In this document: positions 37,891-51,151 of the stretch, one piece after another
Numbering within the stretch: position 1 is the first letter of the stretch
Layout of the letters: every line of letters starts with the position of its first letter
Origin: Tetrahymena thermophila SB210
Lineage: Eukaryota > Ciliophora > Oligohymenophorea > Hymenostomatida > Tetrahymenidae
Direction: 5' to 3'
Length of the DNA: 64,000 nt
Assembly (NCBI RefSeq): GCF_000189635.1
Contig: NW_002476088.1
Coordinates: 1 to 64,000 of the forward strand
Made by a program: the position numbers and the translations under genes
The notes under the pieces: generated by a model
Databases searched by the model: none
What the model saw: only the letters and a program-made list of their open reading frames with translations
Told to the model about the DNA's origin: nothing

Positions 37891-38569
37891 TCATTTAGAG
37901 AGTAAAGCTTTAAATTCATCAAAAGATATTTTACCACTCTTATCATGATCTATTTCATGTATTAATCTTTCGATATCTATAGTCATATTAAATTCATCTC
38001 TTACAATTTATATCAATTTAGCAGTATCAACGTTTCCTGATTTGTCAACTGAACCTCCCATTGCAACAAAAGCTTCCACTGTTATTAATTTTTTAGAATA
38101 ACACTAATGATAACTATATTTAAAACAATTAAATTTTACATGTATCATCGTTTTCTGATTCTTTTTCAAGCATTTTATAATATGCTATTGCTCTCATAAA
38201 GTCATTGAATTCTATTATCATAAATTTATTAAACTTTATATAAATACTTTTTTCAATACCTATATATCCTTTATTAGTTTTATCTACTTCACTTATCATT
38301 TTGTATAATTCCTCCTTAGTAGGTTTTTCACCTAGTTCTATATATATAAAATATCATCATTACATTTTAACATTTTTAAAAATTGTAATTAATAAATAGA
38401 AATTTTTTACAGATTTTTAGTTTAATCAATTAGCATTACCTTCTAATACTTTTTAAAGTTCTTCTACTTCTAAAGTTCCATATCCTAATTTATCATACGC
38501 ATCAAATGATTCTTTGCAAGCTTTTTTTTCTTCTTCGCTTAAAATCTTTTCAGGATTTATTTTATCCAT
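37891..38569 (-). CDS. Calmodulin-family EF-hand protein, dynein outer-arm LC4-like
   Basis: Four exons, 155 codons; introns 38079-38139, 38212-38259 and 38338-38439. Four EF-hand positions are laid out as in calmodulin. The first loop (DAYDKLGYGTLE) and the third (GGSVDKSGNVDT) are degenerate, the second (EVDKTNKGYIEF) is partial, and the fourth (DHDKSGKISFDE) is a full Ca2+ loop. A single competent C-terminal loop, this length and an N terminus of PEKILSEEEKKA suit the Ca2+-sensing light chain LC4 of outer-arm dynein (about 156 residues in Chlamydomonas) better than true calmodulin. Centrin-like or other calmodulin relatives cannot be excluded. Confidence 0.85.
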
Positions 38570-38960
38570 TTGTTTGATTTTTTTTGACTGTGCCTTGAAA
38601 ATAAAAAGAATATTTACTTTGCGAAATTAATTATAAAATTTATCACCGCTAATTATTTTTCATACAATTACTGACTAAGAATAGTAGAAAAACTAATTGG
38701 TATTAATAATTTTAATTATTCTTAAGCAAAAAGAAAGAAAAAACGCTTTTTTATTGTAAAACATTCTTTTTTGAAGTATGAAATTTAGTCAAAGTTTATT
38801 TATATTTTAGGTGTATTGATAGATAAATAAGATAAGAGTAAATTTTTTGCTCATTAAAAGTAAAATTTGTGTATATCATATGTGAATTTAGTTAAATTAA
38901 TTTATTAAACAGGAAAGATAAATAATATATAAGATTAAAATTTGATAAGCTTAAGTATAA
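38570..38960. other. AT-rich spacer
   Basis: 391 bp between two minus-strand genes. It should contain the LC4-like promoter; nothing specific recognised. Confidence 0.5.
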
Positions 38961-39868
38961 TCAAAGATTTTTGTCAATAACGATGTCGTATAAAAGCACT
39001 ACTATTGCTGCATTTATGCCTATTAAAAGTAATGCAACGAACATCCATCTTATGAACCTTCCTTTTACTTTAAGGAAAGAAGTATAATTTTCGTAAAATC
39101 TAATATCATATACCATAAATTCTACAATAGAATCTTTAATTCTATCCTTAATATATTTCATAGTATCAAAATTAAATGAGAAGTTATTCATTTCTATGTA
39201 GCATATTTAAAAATAATATTAATATAATGTTTTTTTTTGTCAAAATTATTTTCAAGATAAAAACAATTAAGAATAAATATATTAAAAGTGTTTAATTCAG
39301 TCTAAATTAAAATTATAAATTAGAAATTACCTTCGACATTTAGTTTAAAATAGTACCAGCTCACATTCAATTATTCACACATTTCTTCACAATAAATCAT
39401 TTTCAAAAAAGGATCAGGAATTTTAGATTCATTTTTAGAATGGATACTGTAATTTGATAAATAGATACAAAAAGTAACTAAAAACAATAAGAAAAGCAAT
39501 ACATTTAGTCCACTTGCAACCAAGAAAAATATAGCAATAATCCATCTTGAAGAAGGTTTTGTAAAGATTTTATTAAACCATCCAACTAAGAATGAATCTT
39601 TCAGTTTCTGCAAAGTAATTCCATCAATTTAATTTATTTCATTATTGTATTCATTTATCACTTTATTGTATCTTTCAATTGGGTTTTCGTAGTTCAATAC
39701 CTTACTTTTAGTCAAAGAAGAGATGTTACTTTCTGCAATTGATTCAACACTTTACTTTAATTGCTGATTCTCAATATCACCTTTTGTGTAGTTTATTGAA
39801 GGAATATTCTCTGAAGAACTCTAACGATTCTTCTCAAGTAATGGCATAGTCGACATACTATCAGACAT
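38961..39868 (-). CDS. Two-pass membrane protein of unknown function
   Basis: Two exons, 256 codons; intron 39194-39330. An 85-residue hydrophilic head has a coiled-coil-prone part (ENPIERYNKVINEYNNEI). Then SSRWIIAIFFLVASGL and the following hydrophobic residues form one membrane segment (about 106-140), and RWMFVALLLIGINAA starts the second near the C terminus (about 224-246). Both are preceded by an Arg-Trp pair after a basic stretch, so the two halves may be an internal repeat with the same topology. There are two cysteines (YCEEMC) in the loop between them. No family recognised. Confidence 0.8.
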
Positions 39869-40929
39869 TCTGTATTTTTTATTTTACGTTTAACTATTTA
39901 ATCCTTTATGAGGCTCTATAATTAGGTCTTTGAGTTTTCAGATCAAAATTCTTTTTTGCTTGTTTGATGATTAAAATTTCAGTTGATGAATTCTTTTATT
40001 TAATAAAAAAGATTAGCATCCTTATGTAATCTAAATCAAATTTTTTGCATAAAACTCAATTAAATAAAGAATTTATTTGTATTTTTTCATTCAATTATAA
40101 ATGAAAATAGAAACCATTGACTTTATATTCTTATCTATTTCATGTATCATTCATTTACTATATTAATTATCAATCAGCCATTATATCTGTTCTCTGATTT
40201 ATTCATTTATCAATCAATCCCCTTATAATTTTTGAATGTATTAGAATTTTTTTAAACTACAACATTTTTTATAATAAAAAGACAAATTTTAATGCATTTT
40301 TAACAAAAACTTTACATTAAAAATTCAAATTAAATAGAAAATCAAAAATTTTAAATATAAAAAAATCTTTTTCTTTAATAAATAGATTATTTCTTTTATT
40401 TTTATAATTTAAGATGAGTATTTTAAAAGTTTTATCCTCTTGTTTATTTTATAATTTATCATTTGTTACAAATATTAATAAGAGAAAATATCCATTATAT
40501 ATAGAATGCTAATTTAATTTATTAATCCATCTACATTAAAAACATATTTCGTCATACTTACTAATAAAATAAAATATCAGTCTTAATTTTGTTCTTAAAT
40601 CTAATTTATTAATGCAAAGAATGAATATAATTTTACTTTATTGTTATTTTAATTGATTATCTTACAAAAAATCTTAGTGATTTTATTTGATAATTATAAA
40701 TTAATCAAATTGGAAATATTACAAATTCTAACTTTTTATTTGATATTATTTAAGTTTAATTTTAACTCTTTTATTTTTTACTGAAATTTAAGAAGATAAA
40801 AATATAAAAATTAATAAAATAAATTTCTTTAATTAATTAATAAATTTAATTCTTTGATACATTTGAAGAGGCCAACTAAATAAAATCAAATTATATATTT
40901 ATATTTACTATATATTATATTTTTATTAA
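39869..40929. other. AT-rich intergenic region
   Basis: 1.06 kb between two minus-strand genes, very AT-rich, no feature recognised. Confidence 0.5.
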
Positions 40930-43436
40930 TCATACTTATTTTACTTTTTGTTTGTCTTACAAGATACCTTTTATAGCTTCACTGTTGCTTTATGTTTACT
41001 ACTATCCTTTTTATGGAGAGTTATTTTATTATTATTACTTATCGAGTTATGTGATAGTTGCTTACTAAGATTTTTTTTCACCACTAATTTAGTTTGGCAT
41101 TTGCTTAGAAATTAAAAAATTTTAGAGCAACTAGCCTTGTGATGATAAATTTTTTTTAGCAAGCAAATTATTAATTTTATTTTTTTCATTTCCATTATAT
41201 TCCTTGTCAAAGTATTTAGCTTTAATTTTCTATTTATTTTGAAGCATAATAAATAATTTAACCTTTTAGCTTCCAGAAGAAGATCTTTTTACTTTAGTTA
41301 TTTGATCTTGCTAATCTAGCTGAGATGAGTCTATAATAGTGTTACTTTCTATGTTTTTAGTTGAATCGTCTTATTTGGATTCTTAAGTATTTATTCTTGC
41401 AAATGAAGAGCTTTTTAACATTTTGACAGGACTCCTCTTTTCTCTTTTTTCCTTCTAAGAATGAATAGGTTGTGTAGAATTTAAATCATAAGATTAATAT
41501 TTTCTTCTTTAAGGAGATGGCTGAGTTTCTAGCTTTTCTGATTACACTGAATTTCTAAAATTGACTGCACTTTGCTAAAACTTTGAAATACCAATGATTG
41601 TTTTTTAACCAAAATATTTTTTGTCAGGCTCTGTTAATTTAAAATATTAGCTTATCTTAGAGTTTTTAAAAAAGTTAATGCTTTTTTATATTTCTTCATT
41701 TTATTTTGCTATTTCATCACTGTTAATTTCGCTTTATTAGTATTTCTTTAAGATAGCACTAGTAAATGAAGAAGATGAAGTTTATGATTTAGCTTTAGAA
41801 GCTTCTCCTCCATTGCTTTCTTTTACTTCATCAGAAACTTCATTTTTTACTTTTTTAGTGTTTGGAGAGTTATCTTTTTTAATAGTATTATCAAAGCTAT
41901 CAATCTACCCACTTGTAGTCAGCTTTTTGAATTTTCCTATCAGATAATTTTAAAGAGCTTCTTCTTAACAAATTTCATTCCTGTTTTTTTTGAAGTGAAA
42001 ATTTAGTTTAGATTCTTGACTCTGAGGTCTTTAGATTGAGAGTCTTTATTGATTTTAAAAACCTAATGACTTAATTATTAACTTCTCATTCTCAATATCA
42101 ATATCAGAAATAAATTTATTTAATAAGTCACTTTTAATACTCTCTTTTGAAAGACTATATTCTTCGATGCTTTCCAGGCTATCATTTTTAGAATTTTTTG
42201 AATCTCCTGAGACATCTGCATGATCCTTTTCAAGAATAGCATCAAATAAAAATAACTACTACGCTTCACTCATATATCTGATTAGAATTTTCAAAAAATA
42301 ATTTTTTTCAAGCGTTTTAATAAAATACTTCTTTTTAGTACCTCCTTCAATATTTACTCTTCCTCTGACAATAACTTAATTCATTGCCTTTAATATTTCT
42401 AAATTAAATTCTGTTTATTATATTTCCCTGTTTTTTTCAAAAATTTTTTGAACAGAAGAGCTGTTACCCTTTTTATCTTTGGGAGTATTTTCATTAGTTT
42501 TATCTAAAAATATTGCATCCGAAAGCCTATCGAGATAAATTTTTTACTTAGATTCTTCTAAGTTTTATAATAATATCCTGTTCTCCTATTTACTTCTATG
42601 TCCTTGTAAAATGCTATCGTTCGAGCACTTTTTAGGTCTTTAAGTGAGGGATGTTGAATTAGGCTTACATTTAAAAAAATACATAATTAAAGAAATGGAA
42701 ATAATTTAAATAAGTCATAGTAATAAAAAAACTAAATAAGTTAAAATTTTGTGATAAATATTTACTCAAAATTATTATTAATCTTAATTTGATTTCAGTA
42801 ATCAAGATATGAGAAAAATTTCCAATTTCATCATTATAAAATTAAATTATTGTGTAATTATAAAGGATAAACTGTAATCATTAAATTACTCTAAATTGAT
42901 TAAGCTATATATGGTTCATGTTCTATTGTGTGCTGAGAAGTCTATTTTGATTTAGAATAATTATATACATTTTTATTTGCTAGCTAAGCTATTGGGTTAA
43001 TTGTATTATTTTACCTAGGAATAATTTGGTTGTTTTAACAAGAATCAAAAAGATCATCTTATTCTTATTCAAATAAATCCTCTTATGTTTTTGTTCTTTT
43101 CATAATATATGATGTATCAGGTCTAAAATCTTCTTTTGACCCATAAAAGCTAGCGGTTTTCATTCTAATATGGCTATTCAGCCTGTTTTTTTGTGATAAC
43201 TTTAAAAAATTTGAATATTTTATGTAATCCTAGGTGTTTTTGTGGAAGTTTATTGACGATTCTGACTACTGTATTCTCTTAGTCATTTATGCATTTTATT
43301 TATCAATTTCATCAACCTTTTTAATTCTTTCTGAAATCGCTTGCATCATCTTTCGATGCTTAATGTCTTTTAATAATAAATTATAAATCATATATTTTTA
43401 AGTTTATGATTATTATTTTACCTTGCTAGAGTTCAT
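40930..43436 (-). CDS. Unknown charged protein with tiny first exon
   Basis: Three exons, 744 codons; introns 42664-42872 and 43359-43421. The first exon codes for only MNSSK; the second starts HRKMMQAISERIKKVDEIDK, which predicts a coiled coil. The rest is hydrophilic, rich in Ser, Lys, Asn and Glu. One more ordered segment lies at about residues 235-320 (RVNIEGGTKKKYFIKTLEKN and IRYMSEAQQLFLFDAI). The tail is Q-rich. There is no membrane segment or zinc motif. I do not recognise the family. The start is the only one that gives a continuous frame, but a five-codon exon is easy to misplace, and translation could instead begin at an ATG inside exon 2. Confidence 0.72.
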
Positions 43437-44338
43437 TGTATACCGAGGAGTTTTTTTACTTCATCTAGAACAAAAATTTTAGCTATTAAAAGTACTATTT
43501 TGATATTTGATTATTAAAATATTCTTTTAATAAATTATGAATAATTATGATAGTGAAGAATATAAGATACTTATTTACAAGTATTATACCTCAATAATCT
43601 TAGTTTATTGAAGATTATACTTGAGTAATAATAATTTACTTATATTCGATTAAAATACTGCTGGATTTTCTTTACATATATGTCCGTCCTTAATATTTAT
43701 TAAAAATGCAAAATAAATTAATTACATTTTTCACTATTAATTTATAAGCCTTAAAATTTAAAATGAAAAGAATATTTTAGTCGATCATATTGTATATATT
43801 GAAGTATTTTAGGTTTTAATATATAATTAATATAACTGCTCAATATTTGAAAAGAATGAATAATCTTCTAATTAAATTTGGTAAAATTAATTAAAAATTT
43901 CTTTTATTAAATATTTTAATTTGTTTCAATCAAATACAGTAAAACCATAAACAAATAATTAATTAAATCAATTTTTTAATATGATTAATGGTAAAAAATA
44001 TAACATTTTTAATAATATTCCTTTTTATATAAAATGGATACATTTTTTAATTTCTAATTAATATTTATTTTTAGAGTTTTAGGATAGCTAAAAATAAATA
44101 TTAAATCACAAAATAATGATTTATTGATTGATTGATGATAAAAGCCATCTCTATTATAAGTTTTATTAAATTATTTTCAAATTTAAAACACTTAATTTAA
44201 TTAAGTTTTAAACTCTTGAAAAAATCATTGAAATCAAAAGAAGATCTAGAAAGAAAATAAAAATCTAAAAATTTGAATGAAAAATATATTTTTGAAAACA
44301 AAAAAATGAAAATTTTATACACAAAATTATTTTTTTAA
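43437..44338. other. AT-rich intergenic region
   Basis: Low complexity, includes a GATT run near 44120-44136. No gene recognised. Confidence 0.5.
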
Positions 44339-45792
44339 TCAATTTTGAACTTAATAACGACTCTGTATTTAATAAATAGTTTATTTAGGACTAACGTTTT
44401 GTAAATTGCTGTGTACTTAATTACCAACATTTGTTTAGCTTTGAGTATTATTCAAAAGATTAATAATCAGAGATGATTAGTATTCTTAAAAGAAGCTGTT
44501 ATTGTTATTTTATGTTATATTTAATGGGTTGTTACTTTAATTTGCATTGTTTTATTAATTTACAAAGCTTTTATTACTTTATTAATTGATAAAACTTTAA
44601 TTTAATTATTAATTGTTCAAACTTTAGTTATTTTAATTTAATTAATCTTAATTCTATTCATAGGATTGCTAGTTTTATTATTTATTTTCATCACTTTTAA
44701 TAGATACGCCCTAATCTTTTAGGTTTGCCTGCAGATCTTTTGTTTCTAATGTAATTTGCTTCTAAAATGAATTCTTGTTCCAAGCCACACCATCACCATA
44801 AGGTCTTCCAGACTCCCCAAAAACTGGTAGCAGCCATAAAATAGGATTTTGGCCAAATACTTAATAAAAATTTTTCCTTTTTCCAAGATCATAGACATTT
44901 TAATTGCTCTCTACGTTGTCTAAAACAGATAGTTTATCTTTTTAGTTTCCATTATCTAGCTATTCTTTTATTTTTTCAAGCTATTCTATAGTAGTAACAT
45001 TGCTTAGCATAAGCTTAATATGGAAATAAAAGAAATGGCCAATAACTGGACAAAAAACACAAAGGCAGACGAAACTAAGTAACTTTACTATAAAATTTGA
45101 TTGAAAGAAGCTGCTTTCATTTACATAAATTTCTATTACTTGCTCAATTAAGGGTTGCACCATAGTTAAAAAACAGAATAAGCTTATGATGCAAATATAA
45201 AGCAACATAAGCATAAAAAATTTTCTATTATTGAAGCCTACACAATTGTTAATCCATGGGCAATGATGATCCATATTCAATACACATCTAACACATGTAC
45301 TGCAGTGATGACACCTTAGAAAATAATTTGAATAAATTAAATTAGTAAATTTGAAAATTTAAACAAATCTAATTTTAATTTATTATATGTTTTAACAATT
45401 ATTAACGGATTCTAAAAAATAAAACATCAAATTTTATAGAAACGTCTTAAACATGATAATTAAAAAAATGAACAAACATACCTTTCTGGCTTAAATACAT
45501 GGCAAATTAAGCAATATCTTCTTTTTTTAGATTCAGGATCATCTAAAAATAGACCCCAATAAACAGGAACTCTTCCAGGATCAGTGATTACAGATCTTAT
45601 AAACGACCACATCATTAAAAAGAAAGAAATATGAAAAAATATCAGCTTAAAAGAAACAGAATTGACCCTCTTGTAATACTACTCTTATAAGTAATGAAAC
45701 ACATATGCGTAGTAAATAAAGAAGATAAATGCTAAAGCCATAAGAGTGAATCTGAAGCCTAGAATATTCATTTACTTTGATGAGCGAAGCAT
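44339..45792 (-). CDS. DHHC-type protein S-acyltransferase
   Basis: Two exons, 428 codons; intron 45315-45481. It attaches palmitate to cysteines of membrane-associated proteins. Two membrane segments flank a short loop (about 13-30 and 50-65), followed by the cysteine-rich domain [20 protein letters not shown] and the catalytic DHHC in [20 protein letters not shown] (active Cys about 145). Two further membrane segments follow, then the family's TTxE motif as TTIE. The intron splits the cysteine-rich domain just before RCHHC. The C-terminal 120 residues are a long Asn/Gln repeat tail (QNQQ, NNQQLNQ), unusual for the family outside ciliates and probably disordered. Substrate and compartment cannot be read from the sequence. 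Confidence 0.95.
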
Positions 45793-46146
45793 TTTTATAT
45801 CTTGTTTTGCAAAAAAGAGATTTGTATTAATTAATTAAATGATATTTTTTTAGTTCTTATTAATTTAGTAGAAATATTTTGTTTATTCTACTTTGGCAGT
45901 TTAATTTTAAATAATAAAAGGCGAAATTGCTTGTCTGCTTATAGTTATTATATTTTTAGATAGCTAATTAATTATTTAATTAATTGAGTTATTCTTTGTT
46001 TAACGATTGTAGTATTAAAAGCAGTTTTAAAAATAAAACATATTTAAAATTAAAAATAGTTAATTATTTTATTATACACACATACAATATTGTTTACAAT
46101 AATTTTTTTTATTATAATTTATTTGTTTATTTTTTATTCGTTTATA
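45793..46146. other. AT-rich spacer
   Basis: 354 bp between two minus-strand genes, with nothing recognisable. It should include the acyltransferase promoter. Confidence 0.5.
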
Positions 46147-47929
46147 TCAGAAACTTTTTTTAAGTAAAATTCTTTCTCCTTGCTCTTCGTATTCCTTTTT
46201 TATTTAAATCAAATAAAAATTACATATCAAAAATTAGTTATTAATATTTCTTACTGCTTTAGTAATCCACATATTCTTAAATGATGCTAAATTACTTAAA
46301 ATAGAACCACCAATCCAACACAAGTCTTCTCTGTTTTCTGGAGAATAAGCTCTAAGCTTTATTTTCAAAAATATAAGTTTTAATAAAAATTATTTATATT
46401 ATTTAAAAACATTTTTAATGATGCAAAATTGGAAAGTTTTTCATTTACTTTTTCTAGATTTTAATTATTTTTAAATTTAATATTTAATTACCTTTTGGGC
46501 TTTAGGAATACTCTTTTTAACTTCATTTACAAATCTATTGGGGAAATCTTTAAGCTTTGTGCAACCACCTGAAATAACTAATTCCTAATAGAGAGTGTTT
46601 CTCAAATCAATATCAACTTTTTAAATAGATCTGATGAGTAGTTCAGAAATTGCTTGTTTTAACAAAGTTAAATTAATGATTTCTTTATTTAGTATTAATT
46701 TTTACAAGGATATTCTAAACCAATTATGGAAGGGTTGAAAAGTATTTCAGCAGCTCTTGATTTTTCGAAAGTAAGAGAAATTTAGTTTCCATCAGGGAGA
46801 CTAACTTAATCAGTGATTTTTCTTTCTTCAAATATTTTATCATCAGTTTAGCTAACTAAACTTACGAAGCATTTCTTTTCTTTAATTTTTTTAATGATTT
46901 CCATCTCAGCCTAGTGTTTAATTGCAAAATTTATCATTAAATACAATAAAAATAAAATATTTATATTGATTACTGAGGTATGGAAAAAGTAGCCTGAACG
47001 ACGGAGCAACAAATTAAGGTGTTCAGTTATATCGCGGCCACCTAAATCTATTCTTTGTTATGCATATTAAAGGGAATAACCATCAAAAACGGGAACTATT
47101 TAACTCACACCATCTCCTATTTCAACTACAACACCAGTAGTTTTTCCACTTGCAAATCTATTTATTTAGAAAATTATTTAATAGTATCTTTTAAGCTTTT
47201 AAGAGTGTAGAATTACAAAGAAAGGACACCCTAAACAGCAATAAATAAAGCAGGAGCATTAAAATTTTCGAAGAATTATTGAGCTACTCTAAATTTATGA
47301 TTGATTGGGTTTATAGCAGGCTCAGTGAGAAGAACAGGATACTAGTTTGATTAGTTTAAAAAATTATAAATTCATTTATCACAGAAAACGGACAAATTTT
47401 AAAATTTAAATTGGATTTAAATGAATTTTAAAGCTACCTCTTTTGCTGATACTTTTAGTTCAGAGTAGCAGTATTTCCATATAAGATCCATATCATTCCA
47501 ATTTTAAATGATACCATGGTTGATTGGATACTGCAATTTAAGTAACCCACGTTATTCATCACTAATATTACCTAAATAATAATCTGATTGAGTGTTAGTT
47601 GGCAATACCATTTTATACTTGGGTCTACCAATGCTATTATAATTTAAAATAATATTCTTAAGGTCTTAAATATTTTATTTTTATTTTTGTAAAATCTCTT
47701 AAAAATTGAAGACTAATTTTAAATGAATTTGTAATTGATCATAATTACTATGAATCAAATTAAAGTTTAGCTTTATCTTCTCCTGCGATACCAGCTCTAA
47801 TAATGCCAGAACCCTAAATTTATTATAGAATATTATTTTCATCTTAAATATGATAAATTATTCTATATTTTTGTTTACATTATCAATAACAACAGGGTTT
47901 TTAGTCAAAAAATCGCCAAATGTATCCAT
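46147..47929 (-). CDS. ARP1: Actin-related protein, Arp1/centractin-like
   Basis: Nine exons, 378 codons; introns 46195-46254, 46357-46491, 46653-46705, 46911-46973, 47158-47216, 47342-47437, 47634-47748 and 47814-47878. Arp1 forms the short filament of dynactin, the cofactor of cytoplasmic dynein. Actin-fold motifs are complete: phosphate loop VVIDNGSGIIRAGIAGE, IGRPK, LTEPAINP, a second phosphate region VVVEIGDGVSQIVPVFDG, adenine loop VISGGCT and WIGGSILSNLASFKNMWIT. The ending AEYEEQGERILLKKSF matches the Arp1 terminus (EYEEEG) better than actin (EYDE.GP). Length is nearly identical to animal Arp1. It is more diverged in subdomain 3, so another divergent actin relative is possible but less likely. 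Confidence 0.9.
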
Positions 47930-49067
47930 TTTTCTACTTAAACAAACTTTTTTATATACTAATTTCTGAACAAAATTTTTATTAATAAATACTAATATAA
48001 TATCTTAGATAAATTTTCTTTTTTTATTTAATTCAAACTTTTTTATTTAAATATATTAATACAATTAACTAATTATTCATTTAGAGTTTCGATTCCTCAA
48101 GAACTCATTTTTTATTTTGCTCGTTTGTTTGCTGAATTATTAGGATTTGACTATCTCTTTTAAAATATTTTCTTTAATATTAATTTATTTTATTTCTTTA
48201 AAAGAATGAATAATTTTATCAAAAATATCAAAATTACTTAAGAAAAAGGATATGTTAAGTATTTGTGCGAATTATTAAAAACTTTCTGAAAAGAGAAAAA
48301 ATGAAATAAAATATTCTTTTTTTATTAATAAATAAAAGGAAAATTTTTTATTCTTAAATATAATTAAAAAAATAATTTTTATTTTCTCATTCTTTTATTT
48401 TTTAAACAAATAATTTAATTTTTATTAATTAAAGAATAAAATTTTATTTAAAAACTTTTAATATTTTTTGTGAGTTCTCAAGTAATAAATGAATATTAAA
48501 AGAAATTTAGATTATTTTGTAAATAATAAAATTTTTTAAATTTTAAATAATGAAATAAAAAAAATAAAATGTTCTTTTTTTATTAAAAAGTAAAAGGAAA
48601 GTAAGTATATTTTTTATTCCCTAATGATTCTATGGAAAAAAAATTGAACAAAATATTTTTATTTTCTTTTGGTTTTAAATAAATATATTTTTATATCTAA
48701 ATGATTCTATAAAGAAATAACTCAAGCAAATAATTTTTATTTTCTCTTTGTTTTATTTCTGAAATAAACATTTTATGATTTTAATTACAAAAAAATATGG
48801 CGTTTAAAAACTATTTACATTTTTATACACTCCAAAAAAATAAATAAATATTAAAAGACATTTAGATTATTACATAAATGATAATAATAATTGTTAATAT
48901 GTTTATAAATGAAAATTTATTACTGTTTTTTAATATTTGTAAACTTTTGTTAAAGTAGATTCTTTTATTTGTGTTACTTGAATAAAGAAATAAAAAATTA
49001 GGTAAATATTAAACACAAAATAATTATTAAAATAACTACTTTTATTTTCATTGCAATTTAACACCTT
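47930..49067. promoter_or_regulatory. Divergent intergenic region
   Basis: Head-to-head spacer between the Arp1-like gene and the coiled-coil gene. It has several loosely similar AT-rich words around TTTTTTATTAA (48318, 48574) but no clear element. Confidence 0.4.
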
Positions 49068-51151
49068 ATGAGCGATATAAATCAATAAACAAATTTAAAA
49101 TGTGAAAACCAAGATTTAGGGAGTAGTATTTAGTATAGATATGATGATGAAATGTTGCCAGTAATTTACTTCTACAATTATCTTACTTAAATTAAAATAT
49201 ATTCATAAATATTAATTAGGAATAAGAATTAGAATTGAGGAATTTGTACTTTGAAGAAGCACTCAAATAAATATAAAATTAGAAAAGCTAAAAAGTAAGC
49301 AATAAGTTATTTAATTCTAAATCTTTTAGCACTTATGTATTTTATTTGAATATCATATTATATTTGTTTTTAGTAAGCAAAGCAGATTTGTGGAGATGTA
49401 GTAGAATCAGTATGTAGGCGAATCTATAAAAGTTCTATAGCTTTTGGAAAAGATGTAAAGAAATATATAAATAAATAAATTCTTTTGGTATTTATGAAAA
49501 TAAAATAAAATTTATAAATTAGCATAATGATATTATATTAGATTAATCTTAATCTATTTACATTCATCCTAATGAGAAAATCGAAAATAATATCTAGAAG
49601 CAAAAATTGAAAGAATAGCTAAGGGTTAAGTAGGTTTTAATGGAAAAAATTTAATTTGTAGATCAGGATATAAATAGAATTATATCTGATATTGAAACAC
49701 CAAAATTAAGTAAAATATTTTATAATAGATGGCGATAATATTTTATGATCAATTTTGATTAAGGAAATAATAAAAAATAAGTAAAGGAATTAACTGAAGA
49801 AGAAAAGAAAGAAAAAATGGAGTTTCTAAAATTAAAAATAAAGGAAAGAAACGAAAGAGAAAAGTAGAGGTAGAAGAGATATTAAGAAGAGGAGGAGTTG
49901 ATTTTGCTTGAAGAGCAATAAAAAAAGTAATAAGAGGAAAATGAAAAAAAATAAAGAGGAACTATAAAGAGAAAAGAGATTTAAGAAAGATTAGAGCATC
50001 TAAAAATATAATCATTAGAACGTGAAGAAAAATTTAAATAGGAAAATGAATTGATTAAAAAAGTAAAATCTGAGCTACCTCTATATGAAAAGCTTTAAAA
50101 AAAAGCTTCATTAATAGAGATCGAAAATTTATAGGAGAAGAAAAAAAGGCTTGCAGAAATAAGAGATTTCCATAAACCTATTAACCCAGATGAATTAAAA
50201 GAACATGAGAAAAGATTTTATGAAAATTTAAGAGCTTTGTCTGAAAAGTCTCAATCTCAAAAGATAAAAACTAATAATGATTATAAAGTTTCATACATTA
50301 GTGGAGTTTATAAAAAGATTAAAGAAGAAAGAAAACAGTATTTAGAAATACTCAAACACCCAGAAGAATTAGAAAAAAATAAAGGACCTAATTTATTAGA
50401 AAGGATACAAGAATATTCAAAAACAAGCATTAAAAAACCTAAGATTGATCTTTCAAAGCAGTAAGAAATGAATTAGCTTGTAGAAAGTTTAAAGCACAAG
50501 CCTAACTATAAGTGGTTCGTTGAAAAAAAGAGAGACAAATCTACATCAGTTCCATCTAATAAAACTGAGGCAATAGAATAAGAAAATTCTTAATCAAAGA
50601 CATAAAATTTAAGCGATATATCTCCTAGAAAGCTAGGAAAAGATTATTTAAGTAAGCTAAAAGAGAGAAGACTTAGAAATGTATCAGATATAAGTCACAA
50701 GTAGGGGGCTGATAATCTAGAAAACGATAATCCATATTAGTAGAAATTTAAAACATCTATGACCTCAAAAGAAAAAAAAATATCATAAATGTAATCTCAT
50801 TAGAAAAAAGAAAATCCTTTTTAGAATTAATCATACACAAATTCTACTTTTGCAACCTCAAAAATTGATTATCTAAAAGAGTTAAAAGTTATAAATAAAG
50901 ATGCAAAATAAATATCAGAAGTACAAAGAATCATACAAAACAACACATTAAATAGAGAATAAAAAGCTCAGTAACTTTTACTGCATGCTGAAAAGCTTGA
51001 AAAATAGGCTATTAGGAAAGAAAAGTTATTAAGAGCATAAGGAAATAATATCTCTGATTTAAATGTCGAATCTAGCTTAGATAATTAAATTGTAGACACT
51101 TACATTAATGCTATAAGAACAAAATTTGCTCTTTTAGAAAATCCTTCTTGA
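49068..51151 (+). CDS. Coiled-coil protein of unknown function
   Basis: Four exons, 625 codons; introns 49161-49219, 49295-49373 and 49455-49522. It is strongly charged. A nearly continuous coiled coil runs from about residue 150 to 320, very rich in Lys, Glu and Gln. It is followed by a more ordered segment (about 320-420) with DYKVSYISGVYKKIKEER, LLERIQEYSKTSIKKPKID and KPNYKWFVEKK. A Ser-rich linker comes next, then a final coiled coil (from about 540). There is no membrane segment. The look is that of a structural protein of the microtubule cytoskeleton or cilium, but this is only inference from composition; the family is not recognised. It is convergent with COQ9. Confidence 0.8.
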
